A stretch of DNA of 64,000 nt from assembly GCF_034262375.1 (NCBI RefSeq), contig NZ_CP139558.1, forward strand, positions 4,216,001 to 4,280,000, in the 5' to 3' direction. Shown here in pieces: positions 25,207-32,222 of the stretch. Origin of the DNA: Mucilaginibacter sabulilitoris (GTDB lineage Bacteria; Bacteroidota; Bacteroidia; Sphingobacteriales; Sphingobacteriaceae). Within the stretch, counting starts at the first letter, position 1. Each line of letters starts with the position of its first letter. The position numbers and the translations under genes are program-made. A model generated the notes under the pieces. The model worked only from the letters and a program-made list of their open reading frames with translations. It was not told the DNA's origin and searched no databases.

Positions 25207-26292
25207 ATGAAACAATTTAAACTTAAAAATTTATTCATTGGCGCAGCAGCCATAACAGCGCTTGCGTCATGTCACAAAGATAAAATCAACCCAAATGATG
25301 ATAAACCGATTGACCCTTTAACCAATAAAGCGGGTATTTATATACTTAACCAGGGTGCGTTTAATGCCAATAACAGCACGTTAACGTATTATAATTATGC
25401 AAACAAACAGCTGATTCCAGATAAGTTTAAGACAATTAATGGGCGTGGTCTGGGCGATACGGGTAATGATATTAAAATATACGGCTCAAAAATGTACATC
25501 GTTGTAAACGTATCCAGTACAGTAGAAGTTGCCGATGCTAAAACTGCAAAATCAATTAAAAAGCTTGATTTATTTGATAATACAGTTGCCCGCCAGCCGC
25601 GTTCTGTAGCGTTTTATAAAAATATGGCATTGATAACATCTTATGATGGTACAGTGGCAGTGCTCGACACTGCTTCGCTTACCGTGACTAAGTACATAAA
25701 AGTTGGCCGTAACCCGGAGCAATTGGTTGTAGCTAATGATAAGCTGTATGTTGCCAATTCAGGTGGTTTAGATTTTGGTAATCCGGATAAAACGGTATCG
25801 GTTGTCGACTTGAATACCTTAACCGAAACCAAGAAGATTACCGTTGGCTTAAATCCTGTTAGTATAGCTGCCGATAAGTATGGCGATGTATATGTAATTT
25901 CAATGGGCGATTTTGATAAGATATTACCAGCATTAACCATCATCAACACAACCACTGATGCAGTAAAAAAACAAAGTGATCTATCTGCAGCTTATGGCAC
26001 GCCGATCATTACTTCGGGTGATTTTGCCTATTTTATTACCGCCGACAATAAAATTCAGGTATTCAATGTAAAGACAGAAACTTTAGAAAAGGCAAATTTT
26101 ATAAGCGACGGAACAGTGGTAATCACCCCATTCGGACTTAAAATAGATGAAGAAACAGGAGAGTTGTTTGTGACGGATGCTAAGGACTATAAATCAAATG
26201 GAGAAATTTTTGCCTTTGATAAAACGGGTAAAAAAGAGTATTCACTAACCACAGGTATTAGTCCGGGAGCCATTGCCATTGTTAAGAAGTAA
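25207..26292 (+). CDS. BtuG-like surface lipoprotein, seven-bladed beta-propeller (DUF5074/YncE)
   Basis: A 361-residue lipoprotein with lipobox LASC (Cys about residue 22). The rest consists of repeated YncE-type blades (GRNPEQLVVANDKLYVAN, GLNPVSIAADKYGDVYVIS, ISPGAIAIVKK). In Bacteroides thetaiotaomicron BtuG is a surface propeller that binds cobalamin with very high affinity and passes it to BtuB; family, order and the shared riboswitch support that role here. It is shorter at the N-terminus than some BtuG forms and has no extra domain. Confidence 0.82.
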   Translation: MKQFKLKNLFIGAAAITALASCHKDKINPNDDKPIDPLTNKAGIYILNQGAFNANNSTLTYYNYANKQLIPDKFKTINGRGLGDTGNDIKIYGSKMYIVVNVSSTVEVADAKTAKSIKKLDLFDNTVARQPRSVAFYKNMALITSYDGTVAVLDTASLTVTKYIKVGRNPEQLVVANDKLYVANSGGLDFGNPDKTVSVVDLNTLTETKKITVGLNPVSIAADKYGDVYVISMGDFDKILPALTIINTTTDAVKKQSDLSAAYGTPIITSGDFAYFITADNKIQVFNVKTETLEKANFISDGTVVITPFGLKIDEETGELFVTDAKDYKSNGEIFAFDKTGKKEYSLTTGISPGAIAIVKK

Positions 26293-26345
26293 TATTTTCT
26301 TATTTAATACATTTATAAGTATTTTTACTGCATAAATTTTTGATC

Positions 26346-26909
26346 ATGACTTCAAAAGATAATATAACACGCAACATCGTTCTGGTATTGATGATTGTGG
26401 TAGCTGCCGCGTTCAGGCTGCTTGCTTTCGAATATAAAGAGTTGAGTAATTTTAACCCGGTAGGTGCTATCGCTATTTTCGGCGGCGCTTATTTTACCAG
26501 CAAATGGAGAGGTTACCTTACCGTGTTACTTACTTTATTTACAACCGATATCATTTTGGGTTATTTGTATTTTTCTAAATTAACTTTATGGTATAGCGGT
26601 GCCGAATGGACTTATTTGGCATTTGCTTTAATGGTTTTGGTAGGGAGTTTAGTGAAAAAAGTAAATGTATTGAACGTAGCCTTAGCTTCTGTTGCATCCG
26701 TATTGATACACTGGTTATTAACTGATTTACCGGGCACCTTATACCCGCATACGTTGGCCGGTTACGGTACATCATTAGTGAATGCCATTCCGTTTGAGTA
26801 TAATATGATATATGGCAACCTGGTATTTGGAATTTTGATGTTTGGCGGTTTTGAACTCGCCAAAACAAAGTATACCTTTTTACGTACAAAAAAGCAGTTA
26901 GCTCTATAA
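26346..26909 (+). CDS. DUF6580 membrane protein, candidate B12 inner-membrane component
   Basis: A 187-residue protein with about five membrane helices; the ATG at 26346 is preferred to an in-frame TTG. LSNFNPVGAIAIFGGAYF and LFTTDIILGYLYFS are the conserved face of the DUF6580 family, topologically like the small S-components of ECF vitamin transporters. It is third in the B12-riboswitch operon and the operon ends in a terminator right after it. No btuCDF genes are seen here, so it may take over inner-membrane corrinoid uptake; this is inference. Confidence 0.75.
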   Translation: MTSKDNITRNIVLVLMIVVAAAFRLLAFEYKELSNFNPVGAIAIFGGAYFTSKWRGYLTVLLTLFTTDIILGYLYFSKLTLWYSGAEWTYLAFALMVLVGSLVKKVNVLNVALASVASVLIHWLLTDLPGTLYPHTLAGYGTSLVNAIPFEYNMIYGNLVFGILMFGGFELAKTKYTFLRTKKQLAL

Positions 26910-26927
26910 TTAAAAGAATTAAAATAG

Positions 26928-26961
26928 AAAAGCGATCTGCTCCAAAGCAGGTCGCTTTTTT
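26928..26961 (+). terminator. Terminator of the B12 operon
   Basis: GCGATCTGCT pairs with AGCAGGTCGC (one G-U) inside A- and T-rich flanks, ending in TTTTTTT. It lies 20 bases after the DUF6580 gene and shows that the sirtuin gene is a separate unit. Confidence 0.88.
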
Positions 26962-26987
26962 TATGGATATATAATTTGTTGATAAAA

Positions 26988-27674
26988 ATGAAAAAATTGG
27001 TAGTGCTAACAGGAGCGGGGATTAGTGCAGAAAGCGGATTAAAAACCTTTAGAGACAGCGATGGCTTATGGGAAGGTTATAATATTGAAGATGTGGCTAC
27101 ACCAGAGGCCTGGGAGCACAATCCTGTCCTGGTACAGGAATTTTATAATGCACGCCGCAAATCTGTACTGGAGGCCAAGCCCAATGCTGCTCATTATGCA
27201 TTGGCTCAACTGGAAGAAAAATACGACGTTACTATCATTACCCAAAATATTGACGACCTGCATGAACGTGCAGGCTCAACCAAAGTAGTGCATTTACATG
27301 GTATTATTACCCGCTCCCAATCGAGTATTGACGCTAAGCTTACTTATCCGATTGATGGATGGGAATTAAGGATGGATGAAGTATGTGAGTTAGGCTCACC
27401 TTTAAGGGCCCATGTGGTGTGGTTTGGGGAGGATGTACCAATGATTGAACCCGCGGCACGCGTTTGTACCAGTGCGGAGATATTTATGCTTGTAGGGTCG
27501 TCTTTAGCGGTTTATCCGGCAGCAGGTTTAATCAGTTATGTAGGTCGCGAAGTACCTAAATATATTATTGATCCCAAAATACCAGAAGTAAGGATTAATG
27601 GCCCGCTTATCAAAATACAGGAAAAAGCCTCCATAGGTGTGCCGGCTTTGGTAAATGAATTACTTAAAAACTAA
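26988..27674 (+). CDS. Sir2-family NAD-dependent deacylase lacking the zinc cysteines
   Basis: A 228-residue cytoplasmic sirtuin starting at the ATG at 26988. The NAD site is GAGISAESGLKTFRD, followed by TQNIDDLHERAG and the catalytic His in VHLHG (residue 104). EFYNARRKS (Tyr53, Arg56) is the Y-x-x-R motif of class III sirtuins such as CobB/SIRT5, which favours removal of succinyl or other acidic acyl groups from lysine. The zinc module has only one cysteine (DEVCELGS) where four are usual, so no Cys4 zinc site can form. Located between the B12 operon terminator and a Dph6-like gene. Confidence 0.9.
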   Translation: MKKLVVLTGAGISAESGLKTFRDSDGLWEGYNIEDVATPEAWEHNPVLVQEFYNARRKSVLEAKPNAAHYALAQLEEKYDVTIITQNIDDLHERAGSTKVVHLHGIITRSQSSIDAKLTYPIDGWELRMDEVCELGSPLRAHVVWFGEDVPMIEPAARVCTSAEIFMLVGSSLAVYPAAGLISYVGREVPKYIIDPKIPEVRINGPLIKIQEKASIGVPALVNELLKN

Positions 27675-27709
27675 ACTACCTTAGTTAAAATATAACGTCT
27701 GAAAAGCTA

Positions 27710-28429
27710 ATGCCAACTAATTGCATATTCAACTGGAGCGGTGGAAAGGACAGTTCCCTGGCTTTGTACCATTGCCTTCAAAATCCAGAATTAGATATCA
27801 AATACCTGGTAACAACCATTAATGATGCTGCCGACAGGATATCGATGCACGGCGTGCGCACAGAGCTGTTGATTAAACAGGCCGAAAGTATAGGGATACC
27901 GCTGTATCAAATACGCTTGCCTGAAATGCCCGGAATGACTGAGTATGACGAAGCCATGCGCTATCATTTAACCCATTTTAGAAGCGAGGGTATAACCCAT
28001 GCTATTTTTGGTGATATATTTTTGGAAGATCTCAGGAACTACCGCGATGCACGCCTGAGTGAAATAGGATTGAAAGGGATTTATCCCTTATGGAAACGTG
28101 ACACAAATGAGCTGATCAACGAGTTTTTCAAACTTGGGTTTGGTACGGTAATAGCCTGTACTCAGGCACGGTTAGAGCGGATAGTTGGCAGAGAGATAAC
28201 CCCTGAATTGATAAACGATTTACCCGATGATGTTGACGTATGTGGCGAGAACGGGGAGTTCCATACATTCACTTTTAAAGGTCCAATCTTTAAAGATGAG
28301 ATAGCTTACAAAACCGGAGTGAGGATATTTAAGGAGTACCAGGCCCCCAAAAATTCAAACGATTCTTGTGTTTCAACTACAGATCAAAAACCTGCAGGTT
28401 TTTGGTACTGTGACCTTTTATCGACTTGA
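27710..28429 (+). CDS. Dph6/ATP_bind_4-type PP-loop ATPase (diphthine-ammonia-ligase-like)
   Basis: A 239-residue cytoplasmic protein with the PP-loop NWSGGKDSSLALYH at the N-terminus and the conserved GENGEFHTFTFKGPIF near residue 180. In eukaryotes and archaea this family finishes diphthamide on elongation factor 2 by ATP-dependent amidation. Bacteria do not make diphthamide on EF-G, so the bacterial substrate is unknown. It follows the sirtuin by 35 bases. Location after a B12 operon may or may not be meaningful because a terminator intervenes. Confidence 0.82.
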   Translation: MPTNCIFNWSGGKDSSLALYHCLQNPELDIKYLVTTINDAADRISMHGVRTELLIKQAESIGIPLYQIRLPEMPGMTEYDEAMRYHLTHFRSEGITHAIFGDIFLEDLRNYRDARLSEIGLKGIYPLWKRDTNELINEFFKLGFGTVIACTQARLERIVGREITPELINDLPDDVDVCGENGEFHTFTFKGPIFKDEIAYKTGVRIFKEYQAPKNSNDSCVSTTDQKPAGFWYCDLLST

Positions 28430-28502
28430 CTTCTCATTTATTGGTAATTATATACAAAAGCCACCTAAATTTTTCCTTTAAGATGGCTTAGTGTTGTGAG
28501 TG

Positions 28503-28721
28503 TTATTCTTTAGGATGAGACAAAGCCTCTTTTTCTAAATCGCTATCAGATATGAGTGGCTTTTCTTTTTTCGGAGGTGAGTTTTTACTTGCTATTTGTT
28601 CCAAGAGTTTTGTTTGCTGTTTTAACTGATCCACTATAGTGGGAATACTAAAAATGGCACGAGCTAAAAAAATAGAGATTAGAATCCCAATTGCATAAAG
28701 TACTAAATCTATAAGTTCCAT
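28503..28721 (-). CDS. Small membrane protein with coiled-coil tail
   Basis: A 72-residue protein: one membrane helix (about 5-24, LVLYAIGILISIFLARAIF), a short helix with heptad leucines (VDQLKQQTKLLEQIA) and a charged tail with several Lys-Glu pairs. I do not recognise a family. It is the first gene of an AT-rich region of uncharacterised genes and is convergent with the Dph6-like gene. Confidence 0.5.
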   Translation of the reverse strand: MELIDLVLYAIGILISIFLARAIFSIPTIVDQLKQQTKLLEQIASKNSPPKKEKPLISDSDLEKEALSHPKE

Positions 28722-28847
28722 GTTAATAAGGTTTTATTAAATAAATATATGTTTTTTTAAGTAAAGTTAGATGAAACTTTTGTTGCCGGAAAGGAGTAAA
28801 AATGTTATCAAACATCACTAAACGCTGAACGCAATCCAGATAAAAAA

Positions 28848-29624
28848 ATGGGTAATAATAAAGCACCCCAATCCCAAAAGCACGTACCTCCAATTAAACC
28901 CTCTCTTATCCAAACTGACAATAGGAATAAAAAAATAATCGATGAAAAACCACATTCCGATAAGGCAAAAGATAGCAGAGATAAGGGAGCAGACGATTAT
29001 CACCAAAGAACTCCAATAGTCGAGGTTACCTTTCCCAAAGAAAGAAATTGGAGTTTGGCAAATAAAATAGCAGCTGTAGGCGTGGCAATAAACTTTGCGT
29101 TGATATTTATTACGGGGATATCTCTTAAAAATGCTATTAATTATAACACTCTTACTCAACAGTCCCTTATAGACGCCACCACTCGTTTTGAACAAGAAAA
29201 CCAACCGTTTTTGCAAATTTTTGTTCAAAACATGATTGTTGAGCCAAGTAAATTTTCTGTTAAATATTCTCTTAATAATCTTAGTAATACTCCTGTTAAA
29301 ATAATAGAAACAAGAGTTGTAGCTAAAGTTGATACGGCACAGCCCAACTTCGAGGGAGCTCCTTTTAATGTTGTTCATGATGTAAATTCTTATGTGGTTA
29401 AAGAGAGCCCTCTACGAAGATTTTTTGGAAATTATCCTATATATCCGGATGCTGCTTTAGCTATTAAAGCGGGGGCGTTTAAGGTTTATATAATGGGTCA
29501 AATTAGATATGAGAATTTGATCAGCCATAAGATTAGGTTGTATGACTATAAATTAAAATGTTCCATTATTAATGGCGTAGATACTTATACAGATTTTATA
29601 GAAAATGAAAATAGAGACCTTTAA
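28848..29624 (+). CDS. Uncharacterised single-pass membrane protein
   Basis: A 258-residue protein: a polar, Lys/Asp-rich N-terminus (about 1-65), one membrane helix (about 70-92, NKIAAVGVAINFALIFITGISL), then a soluble domain of about 160 residues with beta-strand character (LQIFVQNMIVEPSKFSVKYSL, VKIIETRVVAKVD). A minus-strand frame at 28818-29378 lies opposite it, but the plus-strand version has normal composition and a clear topology. No family recognised. Its stop abuts the stop of the convergent gene at 29625. Confidence 0.6.
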   Translation: MGNNKAPQSQKHVPPIKPSLIQTDNRNKKIIDEKPHSDKAKDSRDKGADDYHQRTPIVEVTFPKERNWSLANKIAAVGVAINFALIFITGISLKNAINYNTLTQQSLIDATTRFEQENQPFLQIFVQNMIVEPSKFSVKYSLNNLSNTPVKIIETRVVAKVDTAQPNFEGAPFNVVHDVNSYVVKESPLRRFFGNYPIYPDAALAIKAGAFKVYIMGQIRYENLISHKIRLYDYKLKCSIINGVDTYTDFIENENRDL

Positions 29625-29939
29625 TTACCTCTTATCTTTAGGTACATTATTGAAGTATGCAAATACTCTTTCGCTAAAGTTCTGTAAATCGAGTGTGGAT
29701 TGATTAATATGTTTTAAACGTGCTCTAATTTCATAACGAGGGTCACGCATTGTAAACTCTGTTAAAACAGTTCTGCATTCTTTTCCCCAAATAATAAGGT
29801 CAGATTGTCCTTCAGCCTCAAATTCCTCCGGCGTAAGCCATCTTTCACCACGATTGGAACTAAACCACATTCCATTTACACGTGCTTTCTCTGCTGTGAC
29901 TTTTAACTCCCTTTCTACTGATTCAAACATACTTGCCAT
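29625..29939 (-). CDS. Uncharacterised small protein
   Basis: A 104-residue soluble protein; start set at the ATG at 29939 (MASMFESVERELKVTAEKARV), since the longer frame adds only a hydrophobic stretch that is unlikely to be coding. Visible features are SSNRGERWLTPEEFEAEGQSD in the middle and a basic C-terminal segment. No family recognised. Its stop lies back-to-back with that of the membrane-protein gene at 28848. Confidence 0.5.
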   Translation of the reverse strand: MASMFESVERELKVTAEKARVNGMWFSSNRGERWLTPEEFEAEGQSDLIIWGKECRTVLTEFTMRDPRYEIRARLKHINQSTLDLQNFSERVFAYFNNVPKDKR

Positions 29940-30052
29940 GTCACAAATATATGCTAAGATAATTAGCAAAAACAAATCAATTTTTTCAATAGTGCTTTAC
30001 AATTTGTATAACTATATTTGGCCGTTAAAATATTGTATAACTATCGGAGTGC

Positions 30053-30207
30053 TATCCAAAATTCTCACAATTAAAATATGCACACATCCGAGGTATAAGT
30101 ACGCTGAAAAGGCGTGGCTGTATCTTTGCGTGTGTTTAGGCCGTGAGAAGCCTTGGATGGCGGGAGATAATATCAGTCACGCTATTTTTTTATCCTAAAT
30201 TCTCACA
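30053..30207 (+). repeat. 17-base direct repeat flanking a 121-base segment that ends in a hairpin and T-run
   Basis: TATCCAAAATTCTCACA at 30053-30069 recurs as TATCCTAAATTCTCACA at 30191-30207 (16 of 17 identical, offset 138). The enclosed DNA holds a -7-like TATCTTTG at 30121-30128 and, on the same strand, GCGTG (30128-30132) paired with CACGC (30178-30182), enclosing AGGC/GCCT, then TATTTTTTTA. The gene at 30211 begins 4 bases after the second repeat. A further direct repeat, TTGTATAACTAT, lies at 30004 and 30033. Confidence 0.55.
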
Positions 30208-30210
30208 TAA

Positions 30211-30669
30211 ATGAAATTACCTAACCTATCAAAAAAGCAATGGATAAGCATATTCATTTTGTTGTTGTTTATTATCACAAATCCCTCCATTAAGGACTTT
30301 AAAGAGCATTTAGGGCATACTACATACCGAGACTTGAATAAGAGCGCAAATCTATTCGTATGTACCGTGTATAGTTACGATTCAAATAAGTATATAGGTG
30401 TGTTGGGAAACTTTATTCAGGTTGTATATTACATACGAAGCGCTTCCACCCATGATAATCCATCTAATGACCCTTTTAAAGAGTTTGGAGGCAATGTTAT
30501 AGATAGTTCAGCAGTTGATACTGCATCACTGATGTTGCCTCCTTTACCAAAAGGATTTACACGGATAAAGGAAAATGATTCTTCAACTGTTTTAGATAGT
30601 ATGAAAGATAAAAAATATTGGGATCGCTATGAGGTTAAGCCAAATATGAGAGGCAACCAATCTCAATAA
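30211..30669 (+). CDS. Uncharacterised membrane-anchored protein
   Basis: A 152-residue protein with one N-terminal membrane helix or uncleaved signal (about 9-25, KQWISIFILLLFIITNP) and a polar extracytoplasmic tail containing VCTVYSYDSNKYIGVLG and a Ser/Thr/Pro-rich part near SAVDTASLMLPPLPKG. Family not recognised. AT-rich like its neighbours. The ATG lies directly behind the repeat/hairpin element, which may control its expression. Confidence 0.5.
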   Translation: MKLPNLSKKQWISIFILLLFIITNPSIKDFKEHLGHTTYRDLNKSANLFVCTVYSYDSNKYIGVLGNFIQVVYYIRSASTHDNPSNDPFKEFGGNVIDSSAVDTASLMLPPLPKGFTRIKENDSSTVLDSMKDKKYWDRYEVKPNMRGNQSQ

Positions 30670-30706
30670 CAATAGTTGGATTTAATCGTAAAATCCTAAC
30701 CCACCA

Positions 30707-31174
30707 TTACGGACAGATTTCGTGATTCCTATCTAAAAAGCACAAATAAAAAATTGCCCCAAATCTAAATCCATGAACCCTCATTTTTTTACTTACTCTT
30801 AATTCAACTATTCCTATATCGGGGCTTAAACTATTGATGAACTCTGATTTTGGATATTGGCCCCGGCTAATATTGGTTATACCAAAACCCGTCTTTTCTA
30901 ATTTTCCTGATTGAGAGTAGATATTACTCCAAGTACTTTCATGTATGCGACGAGAAAAATCCCAAAACAAATTCATTTCATCCTTTTGCCAACCACTAAA
31001 ACATTGGAAATCATGTTGAATGAACTTTATTGAAATAAGAACATTGGCCTTATCGCCATCGCTTTGCCATCCTTTCATTAGGGCAGCATTCTTATCAATA
31101 AATTTCGGATTTGTATTAACCTTTGAAGCAGATTGAGGAATCAAACTTCTTTTAAGATTATTATTTTGGCTCAC
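30707..31174 (-). CDS. Putative toxin partner of a Panacea-domain antitoxin
   Basis: A 155-residue soluble protein with no membrane segment. Its N-terminus overlaps the end of the Panacea/SocA-like gene by 14 bases. The C-terminus HGFRFGAIFYLCFLDRNHEICP has the look of a conserved family end that I cannot name firmly. The middle is WQKDEMNLFWDFSRRIHEST. Antitoxin-first gene pairs with overlap are standard for Panacea (PanAT) systems, where the second gene encodes the toxin. Toxin activity here is inferred from position only. Confidence 0.5.
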   Translation of the reverse strand: MSQNNNLKRSLIPQSASKVNTNPKFIDKNAALMKGWQSDGDKANVLISIKFIQHDFQCFSGWQKDEMNLFWDFSRRIHESTWSNIYSQSGKLEKTGFGITNISRGQYPKSEFINSLSPDIGIVELRVSKKMRVHGFRFGAIFYLCFLDRNHEICP

Positions 31175-31631
31175 GTATTTTTGAATAATAAGATTTCATT
31201 GACTTCAACGTAATCTCATTTGTACAAGCTAAGTAAGGAGGTATTCCAGCTCTTGCATTTATCCATGGATTTTCATTGTGAGTCAAATCTTCCAAGTATT
31301 TACCAGAGTGTTCGCCATATATCATATTAACATCATTAAGGATGGCTAATGTATCTGAATCAAAATAAATTTCATCTATTCTTATTTCTGATAAATCAAG
31401 AGGGGAATATATAGGATATTCTTTAAAACGCTCATAAATAGACCTTACCACAGGCCCATGAGTCCATGCCTCGACCCTTTCATCGAATAAAGGCCGATCG
31501 AAAATGGTGTAATTCCATGCTTGAGCATAATAAACCAACTTTTGGAGCTTTATAGGGGAGATAGTATCGCCAAGGTTAGTATCTACCTGTGATAAAAAGA
31601 AATCTGCTATATTGTTGGCCTGGTATTGCAT
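31161..31631 (-). CDS. Panacea/SocA-like (DUF4065) antitoxin-type protein
   Basis: A 156-residue protein of the Panacea (SocA/GepA, DUF4065) family. Diagnostic stretches: NIADFFLSQVDTNLGDTISPIKLQKLVYYAQAW at residues 7-39 and EAWTHGPVVRSIYERFKEYP at about 54-73. Panacea domains neutralise unrelated toxins by direct binding; SocA is the Caulobacter antitoxin of the sliding-clamp toxin SocB. It is followed, with a 14-base overlap, by an uncharacterised gene that is the likely toxin. A consensus promoter lies about 245 bases upstream. Confidence 0.8.
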   Translation of the reverse strand: MQYQANNIADFFLSQVDTNLGDTISPIKLQKLVYYAQAWNYTIFDRPLFDERVEAWTHGPVVRSIYERFKEYPIYSPLDLSEIRIDEIYFDSDTLAILNDVNMIYGEHSGKYLEDLTHNENPWINARAGIPPYLACTNEITLKSMKSYYSKIREPK

Positions 31632-31789
31632 TTATCGTTATTTGCGTTTACAATTTAAAAAATCGCTGCATATCAAAAATGAACATTGATACAACTTATT
31701 TTAATAAACATTGTTTGTTGCATATAACGACATCAAGGGACTGAACAGTGGAATTCGTCACACGTTCAATTTTGATTAGTTATTCAGCT

Positions 31790-31870
31790 AAGTAATAAAA
31801 ATTATGAATTTACACGGCTTCGCAGATTGAAATTGTGTATTGTCAATAACTCACAAATAGTTTATTACTT
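31790..31870 (-). repeat. Inverted repeat in the long leader of the Panacea gene
   Basis: AAGTAATAAA at 31790-31799 is a perfect complement of TTTATTACTT at 31861-31870. Between them ACAC/GTGT and TTGTG/CACAA can pair too. The structure would lie in the 5' untranslated part of the antitoxin transcript if the promoter at 31882-31911 is used. Confidence 0.45.
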
Positions 31871-31881
31871 TTAGTATATCG

Positions 31882-31911
31882 CAAATATATATCCAAAACC
31901 ATGATTTGCAA
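31882..31911 (-). promoter_or_regulatory. Bacteroidota-type promoter facing the Panacea gene
   Basis: On the minus strand TTG (31911-31909) is followed by 19 bases and TATATTTG (31889-31882), matching TTG-N19-TAnnTTTG. Transcription would start near 31875, leaving a leader of about 245 bases before the gene at 31631. The rest of 31632-32034 has no gene. Confidence 0.65.
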
Positions 31912-31977
31912 CTAATTAAATAAAAATGTGACATAATTGCGTGTAATTTATAAGTATTCTAAATAATAATTCCACAC

Positions 31978-32013
31978 AAAAAAACCGCTATCCAATTAAG
32001 GAAGCGGCTTTTT
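31978..32013 (-). terminator. Intrinsic terminator of the small gene next to the IS1595-type transposase
   Basis: On the minus strand GCCGCTTCC and GGATAGCGG pair around TTAATT, followed by TTTTTTTG. It comes about 20 bases after the stop codon at 32035, which supports the 45-codon gene there being real and transcribed. Confidence 0.8.
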
Positions 32014-32034
32014 ATTAATATTTTGTTAATTAAC

Positions 32035-32172
32035 TTATTTCGAGTTGGGTTTTGGCAGAGGCTTTAACATCCTGTCAATAGCATTATCAAACGCTTTGTC
32101 CCCGCTCGTTTGTTTGGGTTGAGGATTACGTACAGGCGCAACCACAACAGGCTTTTTATCTTCTGACTTCAT
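32035..32172 (-). CDS. Small basic protein next to the IS1595-type transposase
   Basis: A 45-residue, lysine- and proline-rich protein (MKSEDKKPVVVAPVRNPQPK ...) with a short helix AFDNAIDRMLKPL at the end. The frame is open further upstream into the transposase gene, but the ATG at 32172 gives a sensible product and the gene is followed by its own terminator. No family recognised. It could be a passenger of the transposable element; the position is the only evidence. Confidence 0.5.
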   Translation of the reverse strand: MKSEDKKPVVVAPVRNPQPKQTSGDKAFDNAIDRMLKPLPKPNSK

Positions 32173-32222
32173 GTGAATGTGATGTTTGAACAATACGAAG
32201 TTACACCAATCCCTTAAGAATA

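Noticed and set aside
28818..29378. A 186-codon minus-strand frame with hydrophobic stretches opposite the gene at 28848
   Set aside because: It is the shadow of the plus-strand gene; its composition (many Phe, Tyr, Cys, Ile) is what AT-rich antisense reading gives, and the plus-strand product has a normal topology.
30121..30193. A known riboswitch before the gene at 30211
   Set aside because: The pairing is short and none of the familiar aptamer motifs is present; kept only as a repeat/hairpin.
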